Positions 34,369-42,482 of a stretch of 64,000 bases of DNA are shown here, piece by piece. The notes below the pieces were generated by a model. The model worked only from the letters and a program-made list of their open reading frames with translations, made no database searches and was not told the DNA's origin. Location of the stretch: contig JAGDZO010000005.1 of NCBI GenBank assembly GCA_049115815.1, positions 62,001 through 126,000 of the forward strand, read 5' to 3'. The position numbers were made by a program, and so were the translations under genes. Within the stretch, counting starts at the first letter, position 1. Every line of letters starts with the position of its first letter. The stretch is from Marinoscillum sp049115815. Its GTDB lineage: Bacteria > Bacteroidota > Bacteroidia > Cytophagales > Cyclobacteriaceae.

Positions 34369-34794
34369 ATGTCAGAACTTGATCCAAACTACATCATTGC
34401 GGTTGCAGAACAACTATCCTTCGTTAGTGCATTTTTAGGAGGGATTTCAGCAACAATTTTGGTGACCATTATCGTATTTGCTTCTAGCAAGAAGTCCGTT
34501 AATTGGATCGTTTCTTCTTCAGCCATTGCGGCATGTAGCTTATTGATTGCAGTGGTCGCATCCTGGAGACTGTTGATCATATTACACCCAGACTTCCCAA
34601 TGTCGGTTGATCAAGGAATAGTGAAGATCCTCTGGATTGGGATGTTGTTGGGGTATAGCTTAGGTTTTTTAAGCCTACTTGCAAGTATTGGCTTATCAGG
34701 TTGGATTCGTTCCAAGAGAGACGGAATCATCACCACTACAATTGCCATAGTTGCCATGTTATTTTTTGTATTTGCTACACCCTTTGGGATTTAA
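34369..34794 (+). CDS. Four-helix membrane protein
   Basis: 141 aa with four membrane segments: FLGGISATILVTIIVFASS, WIVSSSAIAACSLLIAVVAS, ILWIGMLLGYSLGFLSLLAS and IITTTIAIVAMLFFVFATP. No signal peptide or enzymatic motif is seen, and I do not recognise the family. It may be a former cassette cargo, since it has the same strand, size and context as the five cassettes. However, no core site precedes it and no R''/R' pair brackets it. Confidence 0.65.
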   Translation: MSELDPNYIIAVAEQLSFVSAFLGGISATILVTIIVFASSKKSVNWIVSSSAIAACSLLIAVVASWRLLIILHPDFPMSVDQGIVKILWIGMLLGYSLGFLSLLASIGLSGWIRSKRDGIITTTIAIVAMLFFVFATPFGI

Positions 34795-34824
34795 GTGATA
34801 CAACCAATTGCTTCAAGCCCACAC

Positions 34825-35055
34825 CTCGTCCTAGATTGACGCAGCGCAACGAGGATGACATTGCAATTAGCGTTTGCAACGCGGATTAACAGAATTAAAA
34901 TACCAAGATGCCTACGGCATGACTTGAAGGTGAAGAAAATCTCGTCCTCGTTTAGCGCAGCGCAACGAGGATTGCATTGTAATTAGCGTTTACAACGCGG
35001 TTTAACAGAATTAATACACCAAGATGCCTACGGTATGACTTGAAGGTGAAGAAAG
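34825..35055. repeat. Tandem 116-bp intergenic repeat (two copies) of the dispersed hairpin family
   Basis: Units at 34825-34940 and 34941-35055 are roughly 90% identical by eye. Each holds a CGCAGCGCAACGAGG hairpin arm, then GCAATTAGCGTTTGCAACGCGG and CCAAGATGCCTACGGCATGA. The CCTCG...CGAGG stem is intact in copy 2 (CCTCGTTTAGCGCAGCGCAA). The TAGCGCAGCG core also occurs at 8581. It is non-coding. Confidence 0.75.
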
Positions 35056-35291
35056 TCTAAAAGGAATAAACGTAGTAAGATTAATCTCACATCTGCATGA
35101 ATTAATTGCAATGGAGAGGTTTTGCTATTAATGGGTTATGGAGGAAACTACGGCAAGAAGGAATTAACTACCCATGTATTGGACGCTGGTTTAAATGGTA
35201 TGAAATACACCTAGAGTTGAAGAATGAATCTGTCTGAGGCACTCCTTTTTACTACAAAACAATTTTTCCGCGAAATTCGTACCTTTGATAT
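35056..35291. other. Spacer upstream of the toxin-antitoxin pair
   Basis: 236 bp without a recognisable gene. It should contain the promoter of the antitoxin-toxin operon. I looked for an attC core or R' box here and found none. Confidence 0.4.
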
Positions 35292-35480
35292 ATGAGTAGA
35301 GAAGAAGTAAAAACAGCAATTAGCGAACTATTGGACAATACTTCTGAACAAGTACTTCAAGAGGTTTATGATTATCTGAAGTCCGTTCAAGGAAAAACAA
35401 ACGAGACTGTTTCTCTATCACAGAACCTTCGAACTATATTAACAGAAGACAAAGAACTGCTGGAAAGACTGGCACAATGA
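35292..35480 (+). CDS. Antitoxin of a Doc-type toxin-antitoxin pair
   Basis: 62 aa, beginning MSREEVKTAISELLDNTSEQ with EVYDYLKSVQGK in the middle and a C-terminal TEDKELLERLAQ tail. The layout (short helical N-terminus and charged C-terminal tail) is that of antitoxins paired with Doc. Its stop overlaps the start of the toxin gene by 4 bp, so the two are translationally coupled. The family name is not certain; the context decides the call. Confidence 0.8.
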   Translation: MSREEVKTAISELLDNTSEQVLQEVYDYLKSVQGKTNETVSLSQNLRTILTEDKELLERLAQ

Positions 35481-35848
35481 TCTCAGAAAAGGAAGTTCTC
35501 GAAATCCATGCTATTCTTATTGAACGCTTTGGTGGATCTGATGGTGTTAGAGATAAAGAACTACTTGATTCGGCACTCAAAAGACCCTATCAAACATTTG
35601 ATAGAATGGAACTGTATCCAACTCCAATCGAAAAAGCTGCAGCCATTCTTGAAAGCATAGTTAAGAACCACCCTTTTACAGACGGCAATAAACGAACGGG
35701 CTATGTGCTAGCCCGACTCCTTCTGATGAACGTTCAACTTGATATTCATGCTGAACAAGAACAGAAATATCAATTTGTTGTTTCAATTTCCAAAGGAGAA
35801 CTGAGCTATAATCAAATCAAAGAGTGGATTGAAAAGAACTCAAGGTAA
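35477..35848 (+). CDS. Doc-type (Fic-fold) toxin, death-on-curing family
   Basis: 123 aa. The Fic/Doc catalytic motif is intact as HPFTDGNKR from H65 (family HxFx(D/E)xNKR). The Doc family N-terminus ISEKEVLEIHAILIERFGGS and the RDKELLDSALKRP segment are also present. Doc phosphorylates EF-Tu and stops translation; Fic relatives transfer AMP. This one is Doc length, so kinase activity is more likely, but that is inference from the family. Such TA pairs are frequent passengers of integrons and islands, but no attC brackets this pair. Confidence 0.92.
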   Translation: MISEKEVLEIHAILIERFGGSDGVRDKELLDSALKRPYQTFDRMELYPTPIEKAAAILESIVKNHPFTDGNKRTGYVLARLLLMNVQLDIHAEQEQKYQFVVSISKGELSYNQIKEWIEKNSR

Positions 35849-36448
35849 CAATTCCCCTCTTGTCTAGTACGCATTTAGTGCTACACTGCGAGTATGTATT
35901 AGCATTGTGCACTTGCAGATTGGGCATTGAAGAATTCCAAAGCCGTAATAACTGCGTCATGGCTCCTAAGGCGGGTCTAGTTTCATAAAATATTCATTCA
36001 AAACCATGGATTTTTTTCTCTTAAACCATTTTCTAAACTTCGATTCATAAGACACTAATCGAGGCTCAACGTGCACTCACTTTTTCGTTTAGCGTATCAA
36101 TGGATGCTATTATTTTTGATCCCGACTCTTACTCCCTTTGCCTGAAGATCATTACTCAATTGTCAAATATTGATCTTGCCATTTGAGTAGCTATTTCGAC
36201 AGTTGATGGCGCTGAAAATGGCTTTCCAAATTCCCCTATCCAATAGATGATATGATTTGGCTTCTCACCATCTAGGAAATGCGATGATGCTGGCAATACA
36301 CTCACGAACTGGCCAATGATACCGGGTGCCGGTGCTGCAAACAAAAAGGGATCACTCAAATCAGAGATTTAGCTATCTTGTCGCCGAAAATTAATCCAAA
36401 TCTCACGTCACTATTGAAACTGTTTCATTGGTAAATAATTATTAAATC
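35849..36448. other. Intergenic region with a possible degraded ORF
   Basis: About 600 bp. On the minus strand, 36156-36359 stays open for 67 codons (GIIGQFVSVLPASSHFLDGE; HIIYWIGEFGKPFS). It has protein-like composition but no good start and no recognised family, so it could be a remnant of a lost gene. The rest shows no RNA, terminator or core site I can support. The promoter of the flavoprotein gene must lie near the right end. Confidence 0.4.
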
Positions 36449-37816
36449 ATGTTTCGAATTTTATTGATAATTCTTTCATTCATCTCAATAATGTCTTGTG
36501 AAACCCCTAGCAAAATCCATGATGTGGTAGTGATTGGTGGTGGGCTAATGGGAAGTTCAACTGGATGGGAATTATCCAAAAGTGGGGAAAAGGTTTTGTT
36601 GATTGAACAGCAAGATTCCATTTACTCTTTTGGATCAAGTTTTGGCGAAGCACGTATATCAAGAAGCTTAGGAATAAAGGACGATATCTTTTCATTTCTA
36701 CAACAACAATCGGTAGCCAGAACTAAGGAATTGATAGAGTATCTAAACAAAACAGAGAATAATCAGGAGCATTCAATGGATGACATTTACAGGACTTCAC
36801 CTGTGACTTACATTCGATATAGTTCCCAAGAAGAAGATTTAAATCAGTTACTCAAGGATCAAGAGGATAATTATGAATATGCTCCTGAAAGTAAAAGCGC
36901 AAAAGAGCTATTTGGCATGAATACCCCCGATTCCTTACTGATAATAAGAGAGTACAAACAATATTCAGGTACTCTAAACCCGAAAGTTTTGATTTCAAAA
37001 CTTCACATGGGAATAGCTTATGCTGGAAACAAAGTTTTGTTCAATGAGAAAGTAATCAGCTTAAAAAGAAAAAATGCACACTATGAAATTCAGATTGAAA
37101 ACACCAAGACTGGTCAAGTAAGAACAGTTTTGAGTAAAAAAGTAGTAGCTGCAGCTGGCCCATATAATGGTAAACTGGTAAATGAAATTGCTCCTTACTT
37201 CGAAAAGTTAATTACTCCGAAACGATTGTTTCTTGCTTTTTTAAAAATTGACCCGACTATCTACTCTAGCTTTGCTGACGAACATCAAGCAAGGCTAAAA
37301 CAGTCATATCCCGTAGCTGAATTTAGTCCTGAAATATTCTACTCGATGATCGAAAATTATGATGAAAACGGGCAGCCCTTGCTAAAAGTGGGAGGGCATT
37401 ATCTTAGAACAGAAATTGAGAACCTTGACGAAGTATGGGAAAAGGACTTGACCCAAGACGAAATTAAATGGAGCAAAACCAAAACAATACAATATTTAAA
37501 ACTGCTTGATTTGCCAGTGCAAATTGATGAACTGGAATATGTCCATGGATACTCCTGTGTGTATTCGCTTACCGAATCCGAAGTGCCTTACGTCACTAAT
37601 GTTCTTGATCAAAAGAAAGAGATTGATCAAAACATTGTATTGATAGGCGGAATGTCTGGTGTTGGCGCAAAAGGCACTTTGGCTTATGGTCTATTAGCGT
37701 CCAATTTGCTTCTAGGAAAAGATGACACGACAAAAATGTATCAAAAAACGAAGGCTGCATTAGGCGTTCATAGATTAATAGAAGATCTTAATAAACTCAA
37801 TCTTGATTATCGCTGA
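36449..37816 (+). CDS. FAD-dependent amine oxidase (sarcosine oxidase-like) with lipoprotein signal
   Basis: 455 aa. The Rossmann dinucleotide motif VVVIGGGLMGSSTGWELS starts at about residue 26 and is followed by LLIEQQDSI. The SSFGEARISRS segment matches the FAD-contact region of monomeric sarcosine oxidase and N-methyltryptophan oxidase (DAO family). The C-terminal IVLIGGMSGVGAKGTLAYG is the FAD-closing motif. The N-terminus MFRILLIILSFISIMSCETP is a lipoprotein signal with Cys17, so the enzyme is likely anchored outside the cytoplasm, which is uncommon for this family. The substrate is probably a secondary amine; the covalent-FAD Cys was not located with certainty. Confidence 0.83.
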   Translation: MFRILLIILSFISIMSCETPSKIHDVVVIGGGLMGSSTGWELSKSGEKVLLIEQQDSIYSFGSSFGEARISRSLGIKDDIFSFLQQQSVARTKELIEYLNKTENNQEHSMDDIYRTSPVTYIRYSSQEEDLNQLLKDQEDNYEYAPESKSAKELFGMNTPDSLLIIREYKQYSGTLNPKVLISKLHMGIAYAGNKVLFNEKVISLKRKNAHYEIQIENTKTGQVRTVLSKKVVAAAGPYNGKLVNEIAPYFEKLITPKRLFLAFLKIDPTIYSSFADEHQARLKQSYPVAEFSPEIFYSMIENYDENGQPLLKVGGHYLRTEIENLDEVWEKDLTQDEIKWSKTKTIQYLKLLDLPVQIDELEYVHGYSCVYSLTESEVPYVTNVLDQKKEIDQNIVLIGGMSGVGAKGTLAYGLLASNLLLGKDDTTKMYQKTKAALGVHRLIEDLNKLNLDYR

Positions 37817-37860
37817 TCGCAATATAATTGCGACCTAGATAGGCAACTAAAAATCCTTCG

Positions 37861-38715
37861 TTATTCGGACCTAAGTATATACCCTTTTCCATGGCGATTT
37901 AGAATTTGAATATTCGAAATCTCATCTAGTTTCTTTCTCAGTCTGGAAATATAAACGTCAAGGCTTCTATCTGTGATAACGCCTTCCTTTGACCATACTT
38001 CGGCAACCAGATAATTCCTGGTAACCAATTGCCCATTGTTTTTATGGAGGATGAACAGTATCTGAATCTCCTTTTCAGTCAATTGGATTTTTTGGCTGCC
38101 AATTGTGATGGTATTGTCCTGAAAACTAAAACTGATCTTAACCTCACTCTTTAACTTGCGCCTGAATAACATCAAGCCCACGAATCCTAAGAACGAAATA
38201 GCTCCAAGTGCAACCAATTGAACGTTATAGCTCACCACTCCCTTTTGATCGTAAAAAGACACCTCAATCGAATAATTAGAAACGGGCAGCACCCTACCAA
38301 CACATGGGATATTGACTGGGTCCTGATAGTCCATTTCAAATCCATAAACAACATTCTTGGATTCCATATCCTTGACCGTCACTATAAAATGATTCGCCAT
38401 ACTGGCATCAATATGATCGATTGAATAGGCAGATAGTTTATCAGGATTTATCGAAATAGGATGATTGAAGATGAGCCTCAGAGTATTGCTATTTACATCA
38501 GCAATTGGAGGAATCACAGAGGTCGAGTCGCCATGATCCAGCAATAAACTATGCCCTATCGACCTTAGGGCGAGAGTCCTTTGCTTTCTCAGCATTTCGT
38601 CATCTAAAGGCCTTTTCGATGTGAATGAGAAAGCGGCAGTCAGCAATAAACAAATGCTCAGTCCTAACAATGATCTTGCTAACCAAACTGCCGTTAAACC
38701 ATTTTTTAAAATCAT
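37861..38715 (-). CDS. Membrane-bound winged-helix transcriptional regulator (ToxR/CadC-like layout)
   Basis: 284 aa. It has an N-terminal membrane segment (WLARSLLGLSICLLLTAAFS), an extracytoplasmic domain of about 130 residues, and a second helix at about 165-185 (VALGAISFLGFVGLMLF). A cytoplasmic OmpR/PhoB-type DNA-binding domain follows (about 195-284: IQLTEKEIQILFILHKNNGQ, then EVWSKEGVITDRSLDVYISR, LRKKLDEI, GYILRSE). Sensing outside and binding DNA inside in one chain is the ToxR/CadC principle, here with the DNA-binding domain at the C-terminus. It lies divergent from the FGE-like lipoprotein gene and convergent with the flavoprotein gene, so the former is a likely target. Confidence 0.88.
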   Translation of the reverse strand: MILKNGLTAVWLARSLLGLSICLLLTAAFSFTSKRPLDDEMLRKQRTLALRSIGHSLLLDHGDSTSVIPPIADVNSNTLRLIFNHPISINPDKLSAYSIDHIDASMANHFIVTVKDMESKNVVYGFEMDYQDPVNIPCVGRVLPVSNYSIEVSFYDQKGVVSYNVQLVALGAISFLGFVGLMLFRRKLKSEVKISFSFQDNTITIGSQKIQLTEKEIQILFILHKNNGQLVTRNYLVAEVWSKEGVITDRSLDVYISRLRKKLDEISNIQILNRHGKGYILRSE

Positions 38716-38799
38716 TTCACACTTTTTTTACAATTATACCCAGACAATTCTCAGTGTCCCACCTCAATTTTATGCGCTGGCTCATTTATTTAACAAACA
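38716..38799. promoter_or_regulatory. Divergent promoter region of the membrane regulator and FGE-like genes
   Basis: An 84-bp interval between two outward-facing starts. The first 15 bases after the regulator start are T-rich. No operator can be fixed by eye. Confidence 0.45.
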
Positions 38800-39612
38800 A
38801 TGATGAAAAGTAAAATTGTGATATTCTTGATACTGACCCTATCAGTCTTCTCGTGCAAGACAGAAAACGTAATTGATTGGGTCTTTGTTGAGGGAGGTGA
38901 ATTCGAACAAGGCAAAAACCAAATTATAATAAGCCCCAAAGGGGATACCATCTACGGTTTTACAAGTCCAAATCGAATAGTACAGATAAGTGATTTCTAC
39001 ATTAGCAAACATGAAATTACAGTCAGGCAATTCAGAGAATTCTGTAAAAGTACAGGCAGAGAAATGCCTGCTCATCCAAGTGGTAATGCTTTTGGGCAAT
39101 TGGTCAAAAAGGAATGGGAAGATAATAACCCGATGCTAGCCACTTGGGATGAGGCCAATGAGTACGCTATGTGGGCTGGTGGTCGGCTACCCACGGAAGC
39201 TGAATGGGAGTATGCGGCAAAAGGAGGCCAAAAAAGTGAAGGCTATACCTATAGTGGCAGCAATGACCCAAGAGAGGTGGGTTGGGTAAGAGAAAATGCT
39301 GATAGCTCTTTTAGAGAAGTCGGCCGGTTAAAACCAAATGAGCTTGGCATCTATGATATGACAGGCAATGTAAGCGAGTGGGTCAGTGATTGGTACAATC
39401 CCAAAAAAGATAGTTTGGTCGGCAAGATAAACCCACAGGGACCCGCTGATGGAAATGGAAAAATATCCAAAGGTCTAAGTTGGTACTATGAGGCGCTAGA
39501 CTCCAACGGCATGCCTCTGAAATATGGAATACATATGCCCGAGGTAAGGTACCAATCTCCTAAAAACACTCGCAATGATGGTTTTGGGTTTAGAATAGCT
39601 AAGGATCAGTAA
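38800..39612 (+). CDS. FGE-sulfatase-fold (SUMF1) lipoprotein
   Basis: 270 aa. A lipoprotein signal (SKIVIFLILTLSVFSCKTEN) precedes a complete formylglycine-generating-enzyme-like fold: WVFVEGGEFEQG, FYISKHEITVRQFREFCKST, TWDEANEYAMWAGGRLPTEA, EWEYAAKGGQ, ELGIYDMTGNVSEWVSDWY and RNDGFGFRIAKD. The two catalytic Cys of true FGE near the C-terminus are not visible, so it probably lacks oxidase activity. Bacteroidota homologues of this type (GldJ/GldK relatives) are structural or ligand-binding lipoproteins. A role in T9SS or gliding cannot be inferred from this copy alone. Confidence 0.85.
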   Translation: MMKSKIVIFLILTLSVFSCKTENVIDWVFVEGGEFEQGKNQIIISPKGDTIYGFTSPNRIVQISDFYISKHEITVRQFREFCKSTGREMPAHPSGNAFGQLVKKEWEDNNPMLATWDEANEYAMWAGGRLPTEAEWEYAAKGGQKSEGYTYSGSNDPREVGWVRENADSSFREVGRLKPNELGIYDMTGNVSEWVSDWYNPKKDSLVGKINPQGPADGNGKISKGLSWYYEALDSNGMPLKYGIHMPEVRYQSPKNTRNDGFGFRIAKDQ

Positions 39613-39840
39613 ACCGACCGAATCAAAGATAAACTTTGGGAAGGAGAGATAATTGAGCCATTCGTTATCTGGAAAATACAGTATCGTAACACGCATATAG
39701 CTTCAATATACCCTGAGGTGCATCTTGATTAATGCAACAATCAATATTGACTTACTTTCAGAGTAGCCTGAGCCAAATGCAATTAGAGGAACAATTCCAC
39801 TAAATTAGTTGGTGCTAAAAGGATCATCAGCATTGACAGA

Positions 39841-40344
39841 ATGATGAATACTACTCGAAAACAATTGACTCTATTTTTGGATTCAACAGAATCTAGTTCC
39901 TTTGAAATAATTAGGGAATGTTATAATCCGGAGCAATTCAGAATAATCAAATGTCATATTACCCTTTGCAGAGAAGACGAGATTGAAGAGATAGAAACCA
40001 TCCAACAAAATCTGGAAGGACTAAACCTTCCAACATTTAACCTGAAACTAGGTGAGATTCAGAGATTTTCAAAAGGAAATGGGGTCCTTATTGGAGTTGC
40101 AGATATAGAAAACCAATTCGAAAATCTAAGACGATTAGTTCTGCAAAATGTGATCGCAAAACCTAGAGATCATAAACCTCATATTACACTTATGCATCCT
40201 AGAAACTCAAAGTGCACTGATTCTGAATTTGCTAAGATCCAAGGTGTTAATTTTCCAACCGAAATAAAGATTTCTAATGTTTCATTGATCGAACAAGAAC
40301 TGCGTAATGCGTGGAAAATATTACGAGAATATCCCTTAAACTGA
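39841..40344 (+). CDS. 2H phosphoesterase (2'-5' RNA ligase/LigT-like)
   Basis: 167 aa. The two signature H-x-T-L motifs are present: CHITLCRED with H39 and PHITLMHP with H114, which together form the 2H active site. Family members hydrolyse or ligate 2'-5' phosphodiester or cyclic phosphate bonds in RNA or nucleotides; the substrate here is unknown. It is a soluble cytoplasmic protein. It ends 4 bp before the serine hydrolase gene, so the two are probably co-transcribed. Confidence 0.85.
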   Translation: MMNTTRKQLTLFLDSTESSSFEIIRECYNPEQFRIIKCHITLCREDEIEEIETIQQNLEGLNLPTFNLKLGEIQRFSKGNGVLIGVADIENQFENLRRLVLQNVIAKPRDHKPHITLMHPRNSKCTDSEFAKIQGVNFPTEIKISNVSLIEQELRNAWKILREYPLN

Positions 40345-40348
40345 TATT

Positions 40349-41515
40349 ATGAAAAGAAATACCTTATTCATCTTAGCCATCGCCATTTCACTTTTCAGTC
40401 GAGGACAGGCATATACGGACTCCTTGACATTGGAGCTCTCAGAACATTTCCAATCATCGAATTTGCCAGGATTTTCAGTCGCAATAGTTAACGAACATGG
40501 TGTTTTATATCAGAACAGTTTTGGCTATGCAAACAAAGAAAGCCAGACTGCATTTGAGTCCACGACCATTCAGAATATCGGATCAGTCTCTAAAACTGTA
40601 GTTGGATTGGCATTGGTAAAGGCAATTGAAGATGACTTGTTGACAATGGATACTAAAATCAATGATCTCCTACCCTTTCAAGTGACAAATCCATTCTTCA
40701 AAGATTCAGACATCTTGATCCGCCATTTAGCCACTCACACATCAAGTATTCTTGATACCAAGCACTACGGCAAGACCTATGTGCTAGATGATAGGTTCGT
40801 TGAGAATGAAAATATACACGAAGGTTTTTTACACTATATCAAGAGCCACGAAACCATGAGTATGAAGGGTTTTCTGTTTAATATTCTAAATACGAAAGGC
40901 GATTGGTTTAGCAAGAAAAACTTCTTAAAGACCAGGCCAGGTACCGAGAATGAGTATTCAAACTTGAATGCTGCATTGACAGCCTACATCATAGAAATAG
41001 CAGCCAAGATGTCTTTCGAAGAATATACGAAGAGTAGAATTTTTGAGCCATTAGAGATGACATCTACTGGATGGCATATTGACGATGAAGATTTAAAAAA
41101 TATGGCTACTCCATATTTTCCAGCCGGCAGACAAGTGCCTCGATATAGGTTAATCACCTATCCTGATGGAGGACTTTTGACTAACACTAATGATATGTCT
41201 AAATATTTACGAGAAATCATTAAAGCCTATGCCGGCAATAGTACTTATCTAAAGAGCGAGTCGGCGCAATTGATGTTACCCGGTGATGATGACGAAAATA
41301 GAGCCTTCTGGGGAATGGGAACAAAAAGCAGAAACATTGGACATGGAGGTAGTGACCCTGGCGCTCAGGCTGATTTACAATTCAACGCAGATCGGAAAGT
41401 AGGCAGGATTATTCTATCCAATGTAAATGCAGAGGACAATGATGTCCTATGGAAACAATACCGCGGTATTCATGAGATCCTAGCAAAGTATGAGAATAAA
41501 CTGGCAGGCAATTAA
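40349..41515 (+). CDS. Serine hydrolase, beta-lactamase/class C penicillin-binding family
   Basis: 388 aa with a signal peptide (MKRNTLFILAIAISLFSRGQ). The SxxK nucleophile motif is S-V-S-K in NIGSVSKTVVGLAL, the Y-x-N motif is YSN in NEYSNLNAALTAYI, and the third motif is HGG in NIGHGGSDPGAQAD. This is the full catalytic set of the AmpC-like family. It should be periplasmic or secreted, acting as an esterase, peptidase or beta-lactamase-like enzyme; the true substrate cannot be told. Confidence 0.88.
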   Translation: MKRNTLFILAIAISLFSRGQAYTDSLTLELSEHFQSSNLPGFSVAIVNEHGVLYQNSFGYANKESQTAFESTTIQNIGSVSKTVVGLALVKAIEDDLLTMDTKINDLLPFQVTNPFFKDSDILIRHLATHTSSILDTKHYGKTYVLDDRFVENENIHEGFLHYIKSHETMSMKGFLFNILNTKGDWFSKKNFLKTRPGTENEYSNLNAALTAYIIEIAAKMSFEEYTKSRIFEPLEMTSTGWHIDDEDLKNMATPYFPAGRQVPRYRLITYPDGGLLTNTNDMSKYLREIIKAYAGNSTYLKSESAQLMLPGDDDENRAFWGMGTKSRNIGHGGSDPGAQADLQFNADRKVGRIILSNVNAEDNDVLWKQYRGIHEILAKYENKLAGN

Positions 41516-41575
41516 GTATACCAATGAGCTGAATTGAAGCATTCTAACCCCATTAAATATTTCAATACTACCACC

Positions 41576-42433
41576 ATGACAAGACCCAAAAAACTAAAAG
41601 CCGGACATTTTGAGTTTGATTACCGAATATCTGGTGAGGGCAACAAGGAATATGTGATTTTGCTTCATGGTTTTCCGGAGACCTCCATCATGTGGGTGGA
41701 GCTGATGGATCATCTGGCTTCTAAAGGATATTGCTGCATAGCGCCAGACATGCGAGGCTATAGCGTCGGTGCTTGTCCAAAAGGGGTGAAAAATTACGCC
41801 ATGGATAAGCTGACTGCTGACATACTACAAATAGCAGATGCGCTTAGTATAGAAAAATTTCACCTGATTGCCCACGACTGGGGCGCGGCTATTGGCTGGA
41901 GTTTGGTTGATCAGAATCCGGAAAGAATCATCAGCTGGACGGCTTTGTCCATTCCTCATAGCAAGGCATTTGCGAAGGCATATAAGACAGACCCTATCCA
42001 GAAAAAGAAGAGCAAATACATCGGCCTTTTTCTAATCCCTTTCTTGCCGGAATTTCAGATCAGAAGAAATGATTTCAAAGGATTTAGACGCTTGTGGAAG
42101 AACTCAACTCCAGAAGAAGTTGAACATTACCTTTCGGTTTTCAGAAGGAAATCTTCCTTGACTGCCGCCCTCAATTATTACAGAGCCAACCTCAGAAAAG
42201 GCAAAGTGCAACCCATCGGCGATATCGTTACTCCTACCCTCTTTATTTGGGGAAATACCGACTTGGCTGTGGGTGAAGTGGCGGCTCGGGGCTGTGCCAA
42301 ATATATGTCAGGCGATTATACATTTTTGGAAGTGGATGGTGGGCATTGGCTGATACAAACCAATTATGGAAAAGTACGCTCAGCAATCTCTGAGCACCTA
42401 GAGACATACAAAATCACAACATCCTCTACTTAA
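41576..42433 (+). CDS. Alpha/beta hydrolase, epoxide hydrolase-like
   Basis: About 285 aa from the ATG at 41576 (a TTG 42 bases upstream is less likely). HGFPETSIMWVELMDHLA with PDMRGYSVG gives the oxyanion and lid pattern of epoxide hydrolases and haloalkane dehalogenases. The nucleophile elbow is HDWGAAIGW, with Asp as nucleophile as expected for this subfamily. The catalytic His is in VDGGHWLIQ and an acidic partner in LFIWGNTDLAVG. It is soluble and cytoplasmic. The substrate could be an epoxide or an ester, which is undetermined. Confidence 0.85.
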   Translation: MTRPKKLKAGHFEFDYRISGEGNKEYVILLHGFPETSIMWVELMDHLASKGYCCIAPDMRGYSVGACPKGVKNYAMDKLTADILQIADALSIEKFHLIAHDWGAAIGWSLVDQNPERIISWTALSIPHSKAFAKAYKTDPIQKKKSKYIGLFLIPFLPEFQIRRNDFKGFRRLWKNSTPEEVEHYLSVFRRKSSLTAALNYYRANLRKGKVQPIGDIVTPTLFIWGNTDLAVGEVAARGCAKYMSGDYTFLEVDGGHWLIQTNYGKVRSAISEHLETYKITTSST

Positions 42434-42482
42434 TTATTTTAGCCATAGCAATGTATCTTGTGCCTTAGTCACATCAACAAAC

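Noticed and set aside
34794..34825. GATACAACC after the 141-aa membrane protein as an R'' box
   Set aside because: No GTTGTATC core was found upstream of that gene and no facing arm downstream, so it is not called an attC.
35849..35960. Possible further attC after the Doc gene (GGTAAC followed by hairpin-like sequence)
   Set aside because: No complementary GTTACC core upstream and no matching R' half downstream.
36156..36359. 67-aa minus-strand ORF
   Set aside because: No start in context, no recognised family, bounded by stops; noted within the intergenic entry as a possible remnant only.
38800..39612. Calling the SUMF1-fold protein an active formylglycine-generating enzyme
   Set aside because: The C-terminal catalytic Cys pair is not visible and no sulfatase gene is in the window.
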